This document shows positions 33,421 to 44,188 of a stretch of DNA of 64,000 nucleotides, in pieces. A program made the position numbers and the translations under genes. Each line of letters opens with the position of its first letter. The stretch's first letter is position 1. The notes below the pieces were generated by a model. The model saw only the letters and a program-made list of their open reading frames with translations. It did no database searches and was not told where the DNA came from. The stretch is from Capricornis sumatraensis. Taxonomy: Eukaryota; Chordata; Mammalia; Artiodactyla; Bovidae. Where the stretch lies: positions 8,831,001 to 8,895,000 of the forward strand of contig NC_091072.1 of assembly GCF_032405125.1 (NCBI RefSeq). The letters run 5' to 3'.

Positions 33421-34714
33421 TAGTCGGGGGCAAAGCCAGCCTTGCCGGCAGGGGAGGAGCTGTGGCTCGGAGCAGGGCTCAGGAGCAGGGCTTCAGCTGT
33501 ACGCATACCCTGAGACCTGGTCCTCCGCTGCAGGGAAAGTGGAAATGGAAAATGATGCAGCGAAAGAAAGCCCAGGAGGTGCAGCTGCTACAGCATCACA
33601 GCAGCGTGCTGGGGGTGCTGGGATCCTGTTCCCAGCCATGGCAGTTCTGACCTTGCAGAAGCAGTGACCGGGCCCTAATTTTCCAGTGTAGAAGCCAAAT
33701 CAGTCATACCCCCTGTCTCAGGGTGGGAGGGGAGGAGGTCACCTTTGACCAAGGCTTTCATGAAGGAAGCTAGAGGGAAGGAAGGAAAAGAGCATCCTTG
33801 CCATTCATTGAGGACCTACTTCGTGTCTGGGGTGGTGCTGGGCATTTTTACGTTATTCGCACAATACCTGGGGCAGGGGACAGGGGAAGGTTATTTTCAT
33901 TTCACCGATGAGGATGCGAATGCTCAGAAAAGTTATTTCCTTTTATCAAAAGTACATGAGCCTGCTAACTTTGAGTATTTTAAAGCTGCCCAGAAAAGCA
34001 GATGGTGATCGTGACACTGCCATTCCGGGAGGACCGAGCTTAACTTGATTACAGAGGAGGATTAAAACTGGAGGGACAGGAGCCCCATGAGTCCTCCAGT
34101 TCCCTGCAGGGGGAGAGGCGTGGTCACTGCTCCAGGTGTGAGTTGCCAGGAGGGCCATCTCTGGAATCCCAGCTCTGCCCTGAGTCTCAGCTTTGACATC
34201 TCTGAAGAGAGGAACCAGCTTGGGTCACAGCTGGCTCCTGTCAGAAGCCGCCTCTTCCTGTTTCCCCCGAAAGGCTTCTGGGGAGGCAGTCATCCAAGGA
34301 CCCCAAGCACCCGAGATCCTTTGCTTCAGGCTTCTGAGCAAAAGGAAGCATTCTCCCAGTTTGTGGAAGGAGCTAAGGTTCACAGGGGATTCCGTGGCAG
34401 GGCGCCTGGGAGCCGTGTCCCTTTCTTCTCTCTGTGCCATCTCTGCCTGGCATAGGTGATGCGGCCCGGAGCACAGAATTCCACAACTCCTCCAGCACCT
34501 CATTAGGCTCATCTGCGAGGAACTGCAGAGACAGTTGGTAAAATATTCAGCACGACTGGGAAAAAACTGCACACGCCGTGAACCCAGAAGATGGAACAAG
34601 TGGTCCTTACCAAGGAGCCCTCATCTTTTCCTTAGCCCATCAATTCCTTTCTGCTCCTTTGCGTTGGCTGTTTGCTTTGATTTCAGTGACTTTCCTGGGA
34701 GATCTCCCAGGCAC
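33421..34714. other. ANK1 intron, unique
   Basis: No exon recognised. A short old-repeat-like piece is possible at 33790-33950 ('ttcatttcaccgatgaggat'). Confidence 0.45.
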
Positions 34715-34975
34715 ATTAAAAACCTGTAATAAAACTGAATATGTAAACGCACTACCACGTGTAAAACAGATAGATAGTGGGAAATTGCTATATAGCACAG
34801 GGGGCCCAACTCAGCACTCTATGATGACCTAGAGGGGTGGGATGGGGTGGGGTGGGGGGAGGTCCAAGAGGGAGGGGAGAGATATATAAAACATATAGCT
34901 GATACACTTTGTTGTAGAGTGGAAACTAACAACACTGTAAAGCAATCATACTCCAATTTTTTTTTTTTTTTAAGA
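34715..34975 (+). mobile_element. L1 3' end
   Basis: Sense-strand 3' UTR: 'ttgctatatagcacaggggg', a GGGGT-rich patch, 'gatacactttgttgtagagt' and 'aaagcaatcatactccaatt', ending in a T-run. Confidence 0.88.
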
Positions 34976-35627
34976 CACATTGAGAAGAGCAGCCTTCAGG
35001 CATGAAAATGTATAGGAAATGGATGAGCAGCAGTATGATTCCTTGTTGTCTAAGGATGTGGGAGTAATGGAAGGTTGGAGAGGGACAGTCCATTAAGAGG
35101 GAAAAATAAGGGCTTATGTTTCTGAATCCCTAGAGCCCAAAGAAACCCTTAAAAGTCATCAAGTTTATCCTGCATTTCTATGTGCTGTATCAAATGATGA
35201 GTTTTATGTTTCTCTGCTGCTCCAATGCCCCTGCCCCCCAGCAAGGATTCAGCTCTTTCTGAATAATGAATTCTATTATGCCACATCCCTTAGCACTGGA
35301 GGAAAATTCTTCTGTCTGATCTAACCTTCCTCACATCAATTTAACCCCATGATTGACAGTTTCCTTATGACCCATGGAAATATTCATACATCGGTCAGCA
35401 AGCATTTATTTGGCACAACCACCCAGCTCTGTGTGGAGTGAGGGAGAGGGGCTGGGCATACAGGGCACGTTTACCAAGCTGTCTCTACCTGTGGGAAGCT
35501 TATAGCTGAGTCATGGCGCCCGCAGCAGCTGGGGAAAGGGCGCCGTATAATTCGTCCCACTCTGGGATCTGGGTTCTAGTGCTGGAGGGGGTTGCATACA
35601 TCTTAAGAGCCATCTTCTCGAGCCTTC
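34976..35627. other. ANK1 intron, unique
   Basis: No exon recognised. 35400-35510 looks like an old dispersed repeat. Confidence 0.4.
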
Positions 35628-35750
35628 TGTCTTTTTTTATTTTTTGGCCGTGTGGCATGTGGGATCTCAGTTCCACGACTGGAGATGGAACCACTGCCCC
35701 CAGCATTGGAAGCACAGAGTCTTAGCCACTGGACCACCAGGGAAGCCCCG
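35628..35750 (-). mobile_element. CHR-type SINE fragment
   Basis: The text 'ggccgtgtggcatgtgggat' through 'ccactggaccaccagggaag' is a reverse-orientation tRNA SINE. Confidence 0.88.
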
Positions 35751-36179
35751 TGCCTTCTCTTCTTCAGTGTCAGCCACCCCAGGTCCTTTATTGAGTAATG
35801 TGCCTGGAGTTGTTTCTTTCTCCTCTTGGGCTTTGTCTGACTCTGCATATCTAAGTTGCAAAAACCTCAACCCTTCCGAGGTCACAACCAACCTCAAGAA
35901 TTCTTGGAAGTCCTGAGTCCTCAAAGTCCTCTGATAATATCTTGGGCCCTTTCCCATTCTCAGCAGAACCATGGGTTGTATTCTGTTTCTGGTTCCACTC
36001 TCTTTTTTGTTTGTGATTGCATTGAATATATAACCCATAGCTTTATGCTGTAAAGAACGCTGGGCTTCGGAGTTAGATTCCCTGGGCATCAGAATTGGTT
36101 TGGGAGTTTTTTTGCTATTTAACTTCAAATATTTCACTTGAAGGATCTCAGTTTTTGTGCTCTGGGGAGGAATTGGGCG
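35751..36179. other. ANK1 intron, unique
   Basis: No exon or repeat recognised. Confidence 0.4.
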
Positions 36180-36565
36180 GTTGGCAATGACACATACACA
36201 CTATTGATACTAGGTATACAATAAATAACTAATGAAAACATACTGTTGCACACAGGGAACTCTACTAAATGCTCTGTGGTGAGCTGAATGGGAAGGAAAT
36301 TCAAAAGGGAGGAAATATACCTATATGTATGGCTGATTCATATTGCTGTACAGCAGAAATTAACACAACATCATAAAACAACTCTACTCCAATAAAAATA
36401 ATTTTTAAAAATAGATGTGCTGTTTAGAAAAAAGCTCAGTAATAAGATGACAAACAACCCAGTTAAAAAAATGGGCGAAACATTTGAATGGACATATCAC
36501 TGAAGACAATATGTGGATAGCAAGAAAGCCCCTGAAAAGATGTCTAGCGTCATTAGTTATTGCTG

Positions 36566-36843
36566 CTGCTGCTGCCGCCGCCAAGTCACTTCAGTCATGT
36601 CTGACTGTGTGTGACCCCATAGACGGCAGCCCACCAGGCTCCCCTGTCCCTGGGATTCTCCAGGCAAGAACACTGGAGTGGGTTGCCATTTCCTTCTCCA
36701 ATGCATGAAAGTGAAGAGTGAAAGGGAAGTCCCTCAGTCGTGTCCGACTCTTAGCGACCCCATGGACTGCAGCCCACCAGGCTCCTCTGTCCATGGGATT
36801 TTCCAGGCAAGAGTACTGGAGTGGGGTGCCATTGCCTTCTCCA
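36566..36843 (-). mobile_element. Bov-A2 dimeric SINE
   Basis: Reverse-orientation dimer starting with GCT/GCC repeats and 'gtcacttcagtcatgtctga', linker 'gcatgaaagtgaagagtgaa', ending 'ggtgccattgccttctccaa'. It lies within L1 sequence. Confidence 0.95.
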
Positions 36844-36957
36844 ACAATGAAATACTACTACACATCAATTAGAATGTCTAAATTGGGACTGACCATACCA
36901 AGTTGGGGCTTCCATGTCCTAGCTATTGTAAATAGTGCTGCAATCAGCATCGGGGTG

Positions 36958-37163
36958 GGCTTCCCTCGTGGTTCAGATGGTAAAGAATCCTCCTGCCCAT
37001 GCAGGAGATTTGGGTTTGATACCTGGGTCGGGAAGATCCCCTGGAGAAGGGAACAGCAACCCACTTCAGTATTCTTGCCTGGGAAAACCCCATGGACAGA
37101 GGACCCTGGCAGGCTACAGTCCACGGGGTCACGTATTGGACATGACTGAGCGACTAACTAATA
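36958..37163 (+). mobile_element. Bov-tA SINE
   Basis: Full-length: head 'gggcttccctcgtggttcag', body 'gggaacagcaacccacttca', end 'gacatgactgagcgactaac'. It lies within L1 sequence. Confidence 0.95.
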
Positions 37164-37375
37164 CCAAGTATTAGCAAGGATATGGATCAGTGGGAGGGGC
37201 TACAAACAGGCAGGAGGAAACTGTTGGAGGTGATCTTGGAGGTTCCTTCTCATGACTGTAGTGATGGTTTTATAAGGCTATGTATGTATAAAAGCTTACC
37301 AAGTACATTTAAAATATGTAGTTTATAATGTGTCAATTATACTTCAATACAGCTGTTCAAAATGCTCTGTTTTTC

Positions 37376-37974
37376 AGTTCATTGTGTGAGTCAATTGTAT
37401 TTGTGATTTTGAAACAATTATAAGTACTGTTCTTCTTCCATCTGAGTAGGGCATTTCTCTCTCTCTAAATGTTACTGTTGGAACAGCGCTTTGGAATCCC
37501 TTGAGATATTGCGCTGGGCTATGATTGGGGCTGTTCCAGTAACCATCATTTATTAATTGAAGCTCGCTGTGTAGAGGCTTTTAGCAAATCTGAGAGGCAG
37601 TTTTAAGGGGCACCGGAGCAAAAAACCTGTGAGAGAATGCGTGTTTTTAAAATGTGTTCATTTTTGTGCCTGAAGGAGGGCCTGGGGTGAATCCCCCTCA
37701 CCCAGGCACCTGTCTTTGGTACAGGGAGGTGATGTTTTCCACCTTGCAGAGGTTGCCTGTCCTCTGGTGGTGATAAGGTTCTTGCAGGCCTGCAGAATTC
37801 TGATGCCCTGTCTTCAAATACCAGTGTTGTCACTCACACAGGAGTTCATTGCATTATACACGGCAAGTCACTCTTTTCTGGGATCTTCCTATCCCTCTCT
37901 CTTGATCCCTATTTATCCCTTTTACTGGGGACCTTCCCCTAATTGTCGAATAGCTTTGAAGAGGACCTGACTTG
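37376..37974. other. ANK1 intron, unique
   Basis: No exon or repeat recognised. Confidence 0.4.
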
Positions 37975-38420
37975 TTTTTTTTCAATTGAAATATAGTTGA
38001 TTCACAATATTAGTGTTCAGTTTCAAGTGTGCAACATAGTGATTCAGAATGTTTACAGATTGTACTCCATTTAAAGTTATTATAAAATATTGGCTATAGT
38101 CCCTGCACCGCACATTACACCCTTATATCTTGTTTATATAACACCTAGTGGATTGTATCTCTTAATTTTCTCCCCTATCCCCTATCTTCCCCCTCACCGA
38201 CCTCTCTCCCCACTAGTTTTCTGTATCTGTGAAGCTATTTCTCTTTTCTTATATTCATTTGTTTGTTTTACTGTTTAGATTCCACATATAAGTGAAAATG
38301 CATGGCTATTTGTCTTTCTCTGTCTGACTTAATTTCGCTAAGTGTAACACCTTCCAGGTCAATCCACACAGTTGCCAATGGCAAACTTTCATTCTTTTAA
38401 TGGCTGAGTAATATTCCATT

Positions 38421-38880
38421 ACCAGCTTCCTTAGTTGCTCAGTCATCAAGCATCCACTTGCCAGCGCAGGGGATGCGGGTTCAATCCCTGGATTGGGAAG
38501 ATCCCCAGGAAAGGGAAATGACAACCCATTCCAGTATTCTTGCCTGGGAAATCCCATAGACAGAAGAGGCTGCCAGGCTACAGTCCACGGGGTCATAATA
38601 AGTCAGACACGACTTAGTGAGCACATAACTCTTGCCTGGAGAATCCCATGGAAGGAGGAGCCTGGTAGGCTGCAGTCCACAGGGTCGCTAGAAGTCGGAC
38701 ATGACTTAGCGACATCACTTTCACTTTTCACTTTCATGGATTGGAGAAGGAAATGGCAGCCCACTCCAGTGTTCTTGCCTGGAGAATCCCAGGGACAGGG
38801 GAGCCTGGTGGGCTGCCGTCTACGGGGTCGCACAGAGTCGGACGCGACTGAAGCAACTTAGCAGCAGCAGCAGCAGCTAC
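38421..38880 (+). mobile_element. Composite SINE: Bov-tA joined to 5'-truncated Bov-A2
   Basis: A Bov-tA (about 38425-38630) is fused to a Bov-A2 that begins midway in its first monomer ('tcttgcctggagaatcccat') and ends in GCA repeats. The pair is flanked by one direct repeat AATATTCCATT (38410-38420 and 38881-38891), as if both arrived in one insertion or the first landed at the second's 5' end. Confidence 0.88.
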
Positions 38881-38957
38881 AATATTCCATTGTATATACC
38901 ACATCTTCTTTACCCATTCCTCTGTTGATGGACACATAGGTTGCTTTCGTGTCTTAA

Positions 38958-39065
38958 AAGAAAGTGAAGTCACTCAGTCGTGTCCGACTCTGTGACTGTA
39001 TGGACTGTAGCCCGTCAGGCTCCTCCATCCTTGGGATTTTCCAGGCAAGAATACTGGAGTGGGTT
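38958..39065 (-). mobile_element. Bov-A monomer within L1
   Basis: The text 'cactcagtcgtgtccgactc' to 'caggcaagaatactggagtg' is one reverse Bov-A unit. L1 text continues on both sides. Confidence 0.92.
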
Positions 39066-39245
39066 GGCTGTCTTGGCTGTCGTAAATAGTGCCACTATGA
39101 ATGCATTTTTTCGAATTAGCGGTTCTATTTTCTTGGGCTAAATACCCAGGAGTGGGATTGCTGGATCATATGATAGTTCTATTTTTAGTTTTTTGAAGAA
39201 CCTCCAGACCGTTTTCCACAGTGGCTGCACCAATTTGCAAGAGCA

Positions 39246-39949
39246 CCTTACCTTGGAAAACAGTCAGTTTTTCTAACCTCAGAGCATCTCGCGTGGTGTC
39301 CCCTCCTGGCACTGTGCTCACTTGCATTGGGGATCTTGCCAGTGCTGCTAACAGAAGGGCTTTGGGGTCGGCTGGACCCTCTGTTTGCTAGTAGTAACCT
39401 CGGGCCTGACCTTAACCTCTCTGGGCGCAGCTTGTCTACCCATACAATTCCAACAGCATCTTCTGGCTCAAGAGGTGGCTGCGAGGGTTAAATGAGGTAA
39501 TGGCCATATGTCCTTCACCTCACAGTTAGTTAACGGGGGTTGATGCCTCCCAAACACGCGGCCCTCCCTCCTGTGCCCCTGCTTCGGGGCGGGAGGGGTG
39601 GGGAAAGATCCTATGCTGTCTGGACTGCTCTTTGCAGAAAGCGTGAAGCTGGGCTCACGAGACAAAACACGCATGGTGGAGCAAGCCGTGTCGCCAGCGG
39701 CCGTGACAGCTCCCGGGGTGCTTCTGCGGGCATCGCTCAGAGTAATTCCTGGTGTCACCCCCATCTCCCCGACATGCCTTTGACATCGCCCCCCGTCCCC
39801 GCCCCGGAATGACCTCGGGAGAAGGGGAGGATGGTCCGGGAGCAGAATCTGGGCACTTTCTCCGGCCCTAGGTGACAATGCCCTAAACCCAGCGTCAGCC
39901 TGGAAGGATGAAGGAAGACGTAGTAACAGAGTCTGGCCTCGCGGCTTCC
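39246..39949. other. ANK1 intron with MIR-like piece, upstream of CpG island
   Basis: A likely MIR remnant lies at 39370-39510 ('accttaacctctctgggcgc', 'gagggttaaatgaggtaatg'). GC content climbs from about 39540. No exon recognised. Confidence 0.5.
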
Positions 39950-40377
39950 CTCCGCCGCTGCGCGCTCTCGGCTGGAGTTGAAATCTCGGGACACACGCGG
40001 GGCGAGAGCTGGAAACGCGCAAGGCGGCGATGGGCATAAATAGACTCTGCTGAGCTCACCCTGGCCGGCCCCGCCGGCCCCGCGGCCCATTCACCTGGGC
40101 GGCCGGGGAGGCAGGAGGCAGGGCGGCAACGCCATGCAGCTGGGAGCGCCTCACCTCCATTGGACGTGGGTGCCGCCCCCCCAGCCGCCGCAGGACGCTG
40201 ACCCCCGCCGGCCGCCCGCCCCGGCCGCTAGGCCAGCGCGCCCGCCGCAGCCTCCCCGCGCCCGCGCCGCGGGGCTCGGCCGCAGGCGCCTCGTCTCCGG
40301 AGCCCGCTTCGCGTGAACTTGCCCAGCAGACGCGAGGATGGGGGACACAGTGAAGAGACCCCTCTAGGGGCTGGCGG

Positions 40378-40430
40378 GCGGGCCGGGGCCGGGGGCCCGG
40401 GGGCCCGGGGGCCCGGGGGCCGGAGCCCCG
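40378..40430. repeat. G/C-rich short tandem repeat in the CpG island
   Basis: About four units of GGGGGCCC-type sequence lie between GGCGGGCGGGCC and CCGGAGCC. Runs of four to five Gs are closely spaced, so a G-quadruplex or hairpin is possible. It would lie in the 5' leader or core promoter of the exon 1A transcript. Confidence 0.85.
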
Positions 40431-40567
40431 CCGGGCCCCGCCGAGCGGCCGGCGCCGGTATTTTTAGCCCGATGCCAGGGAACTTGCTGGCGCTCCGCGC
40501 GCCGCCGAGCAGATAACGGGGGAGGGGAGCCGCGCGCGGGCTCGGGTTTCCGCGCGGGCGCCGGACG

Positions 40568-40606
40568 ATGGCAGCGCGACAGGGCAGGTCGGGTCCGGAC
40601 GCCGCG
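40568..40606 (+). CDS. ANK1: ANK1 alternative first coding exon (1A candidate)
   Basis: Seen: ATG in a strong start context (A at -3, G at +4), 13 codons reading MAARQGRSGPDAA, then a consensus donor GTGAGTG at 40607. The exon ends in phase 0 and would join in frame to exon 2, giving ...GPDAA-ADAATSF. It sits inside the CpG island, 6.7 kb before exon 2. Known: ANK1 uses several tissue-specific first exons spliced to a common exon 2, one of which lies only a few kilobases before exon 2. Inferred: this is that proximal exon. The open frame continues past the donor to 41035, but that extension is GC-rich and has no recognisable domain, so splicing is the better reading. Confidence 0.55.
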
Positions 40607-41060
40607 GTGAGTGCCTGGCCGCCGCGCCCGCGCGGGGTCCCCGCCGCCGCCGCGCCCCCAGCCGCGGGCTCGCCGGGCGCCAACTTTCGGGGCACGGGAG
40701 CGGGCGCGGGCGGGGCCGCGCGCCGGCCGCCCTTCTGCTGCCTCACGCCCGCGGGCGCCGAGGCTTCCAGCCGGAGCCGGAGGAAAATTCCTCTGACCGG
40801 AGGCCACCGCCGCGGAGGGGCTGGTGCGGGACGCGTGCCCGGCGGGCAGGCGGGCGGGCAAAGCGGGGCGCACGGGCTGGCGCGCGGAGGTGCCCGGAGG
40901 AGAATCCCGCCGGGCCGGCTCTGCGGTTGGGCGAGGAGGACGGGGTGGGCACCCGGCTGCCCCTCGCGGGAACCCCCTCGGACCCGCTGGGATGCCCCGG
41001 GCTTGGCCTTGGCTGGAGAAGGGCCGCCTCTCTAGCCTGCGGCGCGCCTGACCCTTAGAC

Positions 41061-41312
41061 CTCAGGAACGCGAGCGACCGGACGTCCAGAAGCAGCGGGA
41101 AATGAATGGGGGGAGAGGGAGCTGGCCTCCTGTCATTTGTCATCCTCATCCTCCCCCCGGAGAGCTATGTGCTGTCCCCATTTTAGCAGTGGGAACGTTG
41201 AGGTTGGGAACTTGTCCGAGGCACAGCATCAGGTGGCAGAGCGGGGCTCCCCGCCGGCGCTGCCCACCGTCAGGGTCTGCGGGTGGCTCTTCTCCCTTCC
41301 GGCATCGCCCAG
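41061..41312. other. ANK1 intron after exon 1A
   Basis: GC-rich unique sequence at the edge of the CpG island. 41175-41250 resembles an old repeat remnant. No exon recognised. Confidence 0.4.
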
Positions 41313-41407
41313 CCTCCGAGCCCGCTGCTGGAAGAGCGCAGAAAGGGGACGGCTGGTTTCCCCCAGGCCTCGCACCGGGGTGGATAGCTTCAAAAAGGAC
41401 CCTAGGG
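41313..41407 (+). repeat. Direct local duplication, copy 1
   Basis: The segment from 'cctccgagcccgctgctgga' to 'cttcaaaaaggaccctaggg' recurs at 42515-42607 with about five substitutions in about 93 bp. It is not a recognised transposon. Confidence 0.9.
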
Positions 41408-42514
41408 TTTCCAGCTTCCGCGCCTCGTTTCGTCAGTGACACCTTTAACAGTTCAATTTTCCAGAGAGAAAAAGGAAAGAGACCCAATGAAAACGCACCC
41501 TGGGGCCGCAGGGGTTCACGGCTGCTTCTCTGTGGTCAGTGGGCTTGAGGCAGGACCCAGGCAGGTGTGCGCCTGCGGGCGCTGCGCCTTCCTTTTGGAG
41601 GCCCCACCTGGACGGCCAGGAGCGCTGAGTCCCAAGGGCGCTCGGAACTGGAGGGCTAGCCGGAGGCGCAGGCCCTGCTCTGCTTGGCCTCCTGGTAGAG
41701 CCGCAGCCCCCTAGGACAGGGTCCAGAGCCCGGACCGGGAGATCCAACCTGACTCTGGCCAACTAACTGCCTTTTGCCCAGACAGGACCCTTTGGGAAGG
41801 AGATCGCGTCTTACCGCTGTTTACAGAAACTGATAAGATCTCAGTTTCCAGTCATCGTTTTAGATGAGAATTTTGCACTGAAAGACCTTGAAAAAGTCAT
41901 GATTCGTCCTGGGAACGCTCAGGTCCTCTCAAGCTCCACACAAGGCCTGCGGAGACCATGGGTTCTCCCTGCTGCCTGGTCTAAACCTCAGCTTCGCTCT
42001 GGTGTTGGGCTCTGGTCTTGGGGAGCCTCTCCCACCCCTAGATGCAATCTCCCCCCCAACTCCCCCCACCCCCACCCCCGGTTACCAGGCTTGCTGACAT
42101 TTGGCAGCTGGCTTCTGGCTCTCCCTCCTGGAGACACTGGAGCCCCCTGGGCTACTATCTATTGCTATATTCGTATGGCCCCACTCAGGAAGTGCAAGTT
42201 TAATAATAGTCTGGGTGTCTCAGGTAACCAAGGGCTTACCTCCCTTTTCCGAAGAGCAGTCCTGATGGGAACCTGACTCCCAGGAGGAATCCTGGGCCCT
42301 TTCTTCCCTTCTACTTCCTTCCTCCAGAGGGGAGGGCTGAAGTGGGCACAGTCTCTGAGCGTGGGCAGAAGGCTCCCCACATCCAGCCAGAGCTGAGCTG
42401 GAGAGGAATCTCTGGGCAGTGAGGAAGCACTGCTGAAAGTTACGTCCTGACCCGGCCAGGATTCGCTGTGTGACCTCGGACAAAGTGCTTAACCTCTCTG
42501 TGCCTCGTTTAGCT
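41408..42514. other. ANK1 intron between duplicated segments
   Basis: GC-rich unique sequence. A MIR-like end ('tgtgtgacctcggacaaagt') lies at 42468-42505, just before copy 2. C-rich at 42050-42080. No exon recognised. Confidence 0.45.
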
Positions 42515-42607
42515 CCTCCGAGCCTGCTGCCGGAGGAGCGCAGAAAGGGGATGGCTGGTTTCCCCCAGGCCTCGCACCGGGGTGGATAGCTTCAAAAAGG
42601 ACCCTGG
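42515..42607 (+). repeat. Direct local duplication, copy 2
   Basis: Second copy of the segment at 41313-41407, same orientation, offset about 1.2 kb. It directly follows a MIR-like fragment, unlike copy 1. Confidence 0.9.
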
Positions 42608-44108
42608 GGAAACAAGAAGTACCTGCCTCCAGAAACTACTGGGGGTAGTCAATGAATCTGTTGGTGGAGTAGGCTTAACACAGAGGAAGGGCTTCATGAA
42701 GGTAACTCCTGTTGTGATGGAAGGAAGCTCAGGGACATCATGTGAGTTGACCTGTAGGGATGGGGGTGGGGACACCATGAGATGTGTGTGTCCCCTCCTG
42801 CCCTCAGTGCTGGTGGTTCTCTCATGGGAAAAATTAGATCTCAATAAAGCTCAAGATGAGGACGGAGCAGAGGTGCGCGCAGGAAGCCTTGGTGGGGTGA
42901 TCAGAGGGGTGACAGCTCTCGGGGGTGATGCAGAGGTTAGGGGCATCATGGATTGACTTTTCTGGATGCAGAGAACAGCCTTCTTTAGCCCCTCTGGTCT
43001 CTCCACTCAGAGGCTGCCCTGCAGGGACAAGCGCTCAGGAAGGGCCAGGGACTCTGCTCCGGTCTGTCCGACCACTGAGGCAGTCTGGTGCATATTTGCC
43101 ACTGTTGTTTTTCTGGTTGGTGTTTACTCATGTGAATAGTCTAAAATGGAGCCTATTGGAGTCTTTTGACTTTCCACCCTATTGGATTATAGACTGTTCC
43201 TAGATGCACCAGGAAGCGGTTCCCAGGACATGTCACTGAGTTGGAGGTAATTGAATTAGCGGGTCAGCAGAATGAGCTGGCAAGAGGTGGTCTCATACTC
43301 CAAAGTGGGTCATTTGCTGTGCAACTCAGATAGTCCCTGGCACCCAGGGGGTGCCCACTGCATGCCGGTTGAATGGGTCACTTTCTAACTCTGTCACGTT
43401 GCGCTTCAAATCTTGAGGGCAGGGACCCACATGCAGAATTTTTACTCTTTCCGTCTTTGCCCTGGCAGGATCCTGGACTTGCAACAGGACCTCGGGAAGT
43501 ACTTGTAGGGTTAACTGAGGGGGTACCCAATGGAATGACACCATTATTACCTGCAATCCACCTGTAAGATACCCCCAGGATCCTGCTTGGGTCCTGACTA
43601 CCCTGTGCCCAGAGAAGACCAGAGAGACTTAGCAATTGAACCTCACCTCTGATTATCTAGGTGACCTTAGCCAGTCACTTCCTTTTTGCCATCAGTTTTA
43701 TCATCAGAGAAGGGAAGGACTGGGACTAGATGATTCCTTTCTAGGGGCCTGTCTTGACCTCTACGCAGTGGCCAGGGTCAGAGCAGAGACCTGCCGGGTC
43801 CCTTTCTCTGCTGTGGGTTCACTGCTTAATTAGAAAAGGCATGGGCCCCTCCTAGCCGCTACATCTGTCAGGGCTTTCTGGTCACCCTCAGGTTTGAAAT
43901 TGCAGAGAATGCACCTCGGGATCAAAGGCAGTAGGAAGGTGTCGGCTTGGTTCAGGGAGTCGTGGTGGCCTGAATCCCCGAGTATTAACTAACGCAGAAC
44001 CTGAGCAAACTCTTCACCTCCCCCCAACTTCTAAAATGGACGTCATCATTACACCAACCTCAACAATCCAGTTTGTGATCAGGATTAAAAGATAGAATGT
44101 TGGTCATA
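42608..44108. other. ANK1 intron, unique
   Basis: Weak L2-like text at 43410-43470 ('gggcagggacccacatgcag') and MIR-like text at 43655-43730. No exon recognised. Confidence 0.45.
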
Positions 44109-44188
44109 TATTGAATTGGCCAAAATGTTCATTCGGATTTTTCCTTAACAGCTTGCAGAAAAACTCAAACTTTTGGGCCAGCCCAATA
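44109..44188. mobile_element. Mariner-type MITE
   Basis: An 80-bp palindromic element with imperfect terminal inverted repeats: 'attggccaaaatgttcattc' on the left and 'actcaaacttttgggccagc' on the right, with TA at the outer ends. It matches the short mariner-derived elements of ruminants, which depend on a transposase in trans. Confidence 0.9.

Larger units (their letters stand above)
36180..37375 (+). mobile_element. L1 fragments with nested SINEs
   Basis: One L1 3' UTR occupies 36180-36415. A second, ORF2-derived stretch starts at 36420 ('aaaatgggcgaaacatttga'), is broken by a Bov-A2 (36566-36843), resumes ('tgaaatactactacacatca'), is broken by a Bov-tA (36958-37163), and ends with 3' text ('gtgtcaattatacttcaata'). 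No intact frame. Confidence 0.8.
37975..39245 (-). mobile_element. L1 3' end, interrupted by three SINEs
   Basis: Reverse complement of L1 from its 3' UTR ('caattgaaatatagttgatt') to upstream ORF2-derived text ('gagtgggattgctggatcat'). Four blocks (37975-38420, 38881-38957, 39066-39245 and a short piece) are separated by a Bov-tA/Bov-A2 composite and a Bov-A monomer. Joined in order they are collinear. Confidence 0.85.
39950..41060 (+). promoter_or_regulatory. ANK1: CpG island, candidate ANK1 exon 1A promoter
   Basis: This is the strongest CpG island in the window, with very high GC and unsuppressed CpG from about 39950 to 41060. An inverted CCAAT box (ATTGG, 40159-40163) and a TATA-like CATAAATAG (40035-40043) lie upstream of the start codon at 40568. 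Broad, GC-rich promoters are typical of widely expressed transcripts. The initiation site is not determinable. A second ATG at 40135 opens a short frame and could act as an upstream ORF if included in the leader. Confidence 0.65.

Noticed and set aside
1..40567. Search for the distal brain/muscle first exon of ANK1 and an exact MPYSVGFRE exon
   Set aside because: Neither was found. The distal exon is expected far upstream in other mammals, and the nearest match to the erythroid N-terminus is the candidate at 11187.
40607..41035. Reading the frame from 40568 as a 155-residue single-exon protein
   Set aside because: A consensus donor follows codon 13 in the correct phase for ANK1 exon 2, and the extension has no recognisable domain.
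40364..41149. 261-codon open frame on the minus strand across the CpG island
   Set aside because: Its composition is proline, arginine and alanine-rich, as expected where stop codons are rare in GC-rich DNA. No domain is recognisable, and the sense strand has a better exon candidate.
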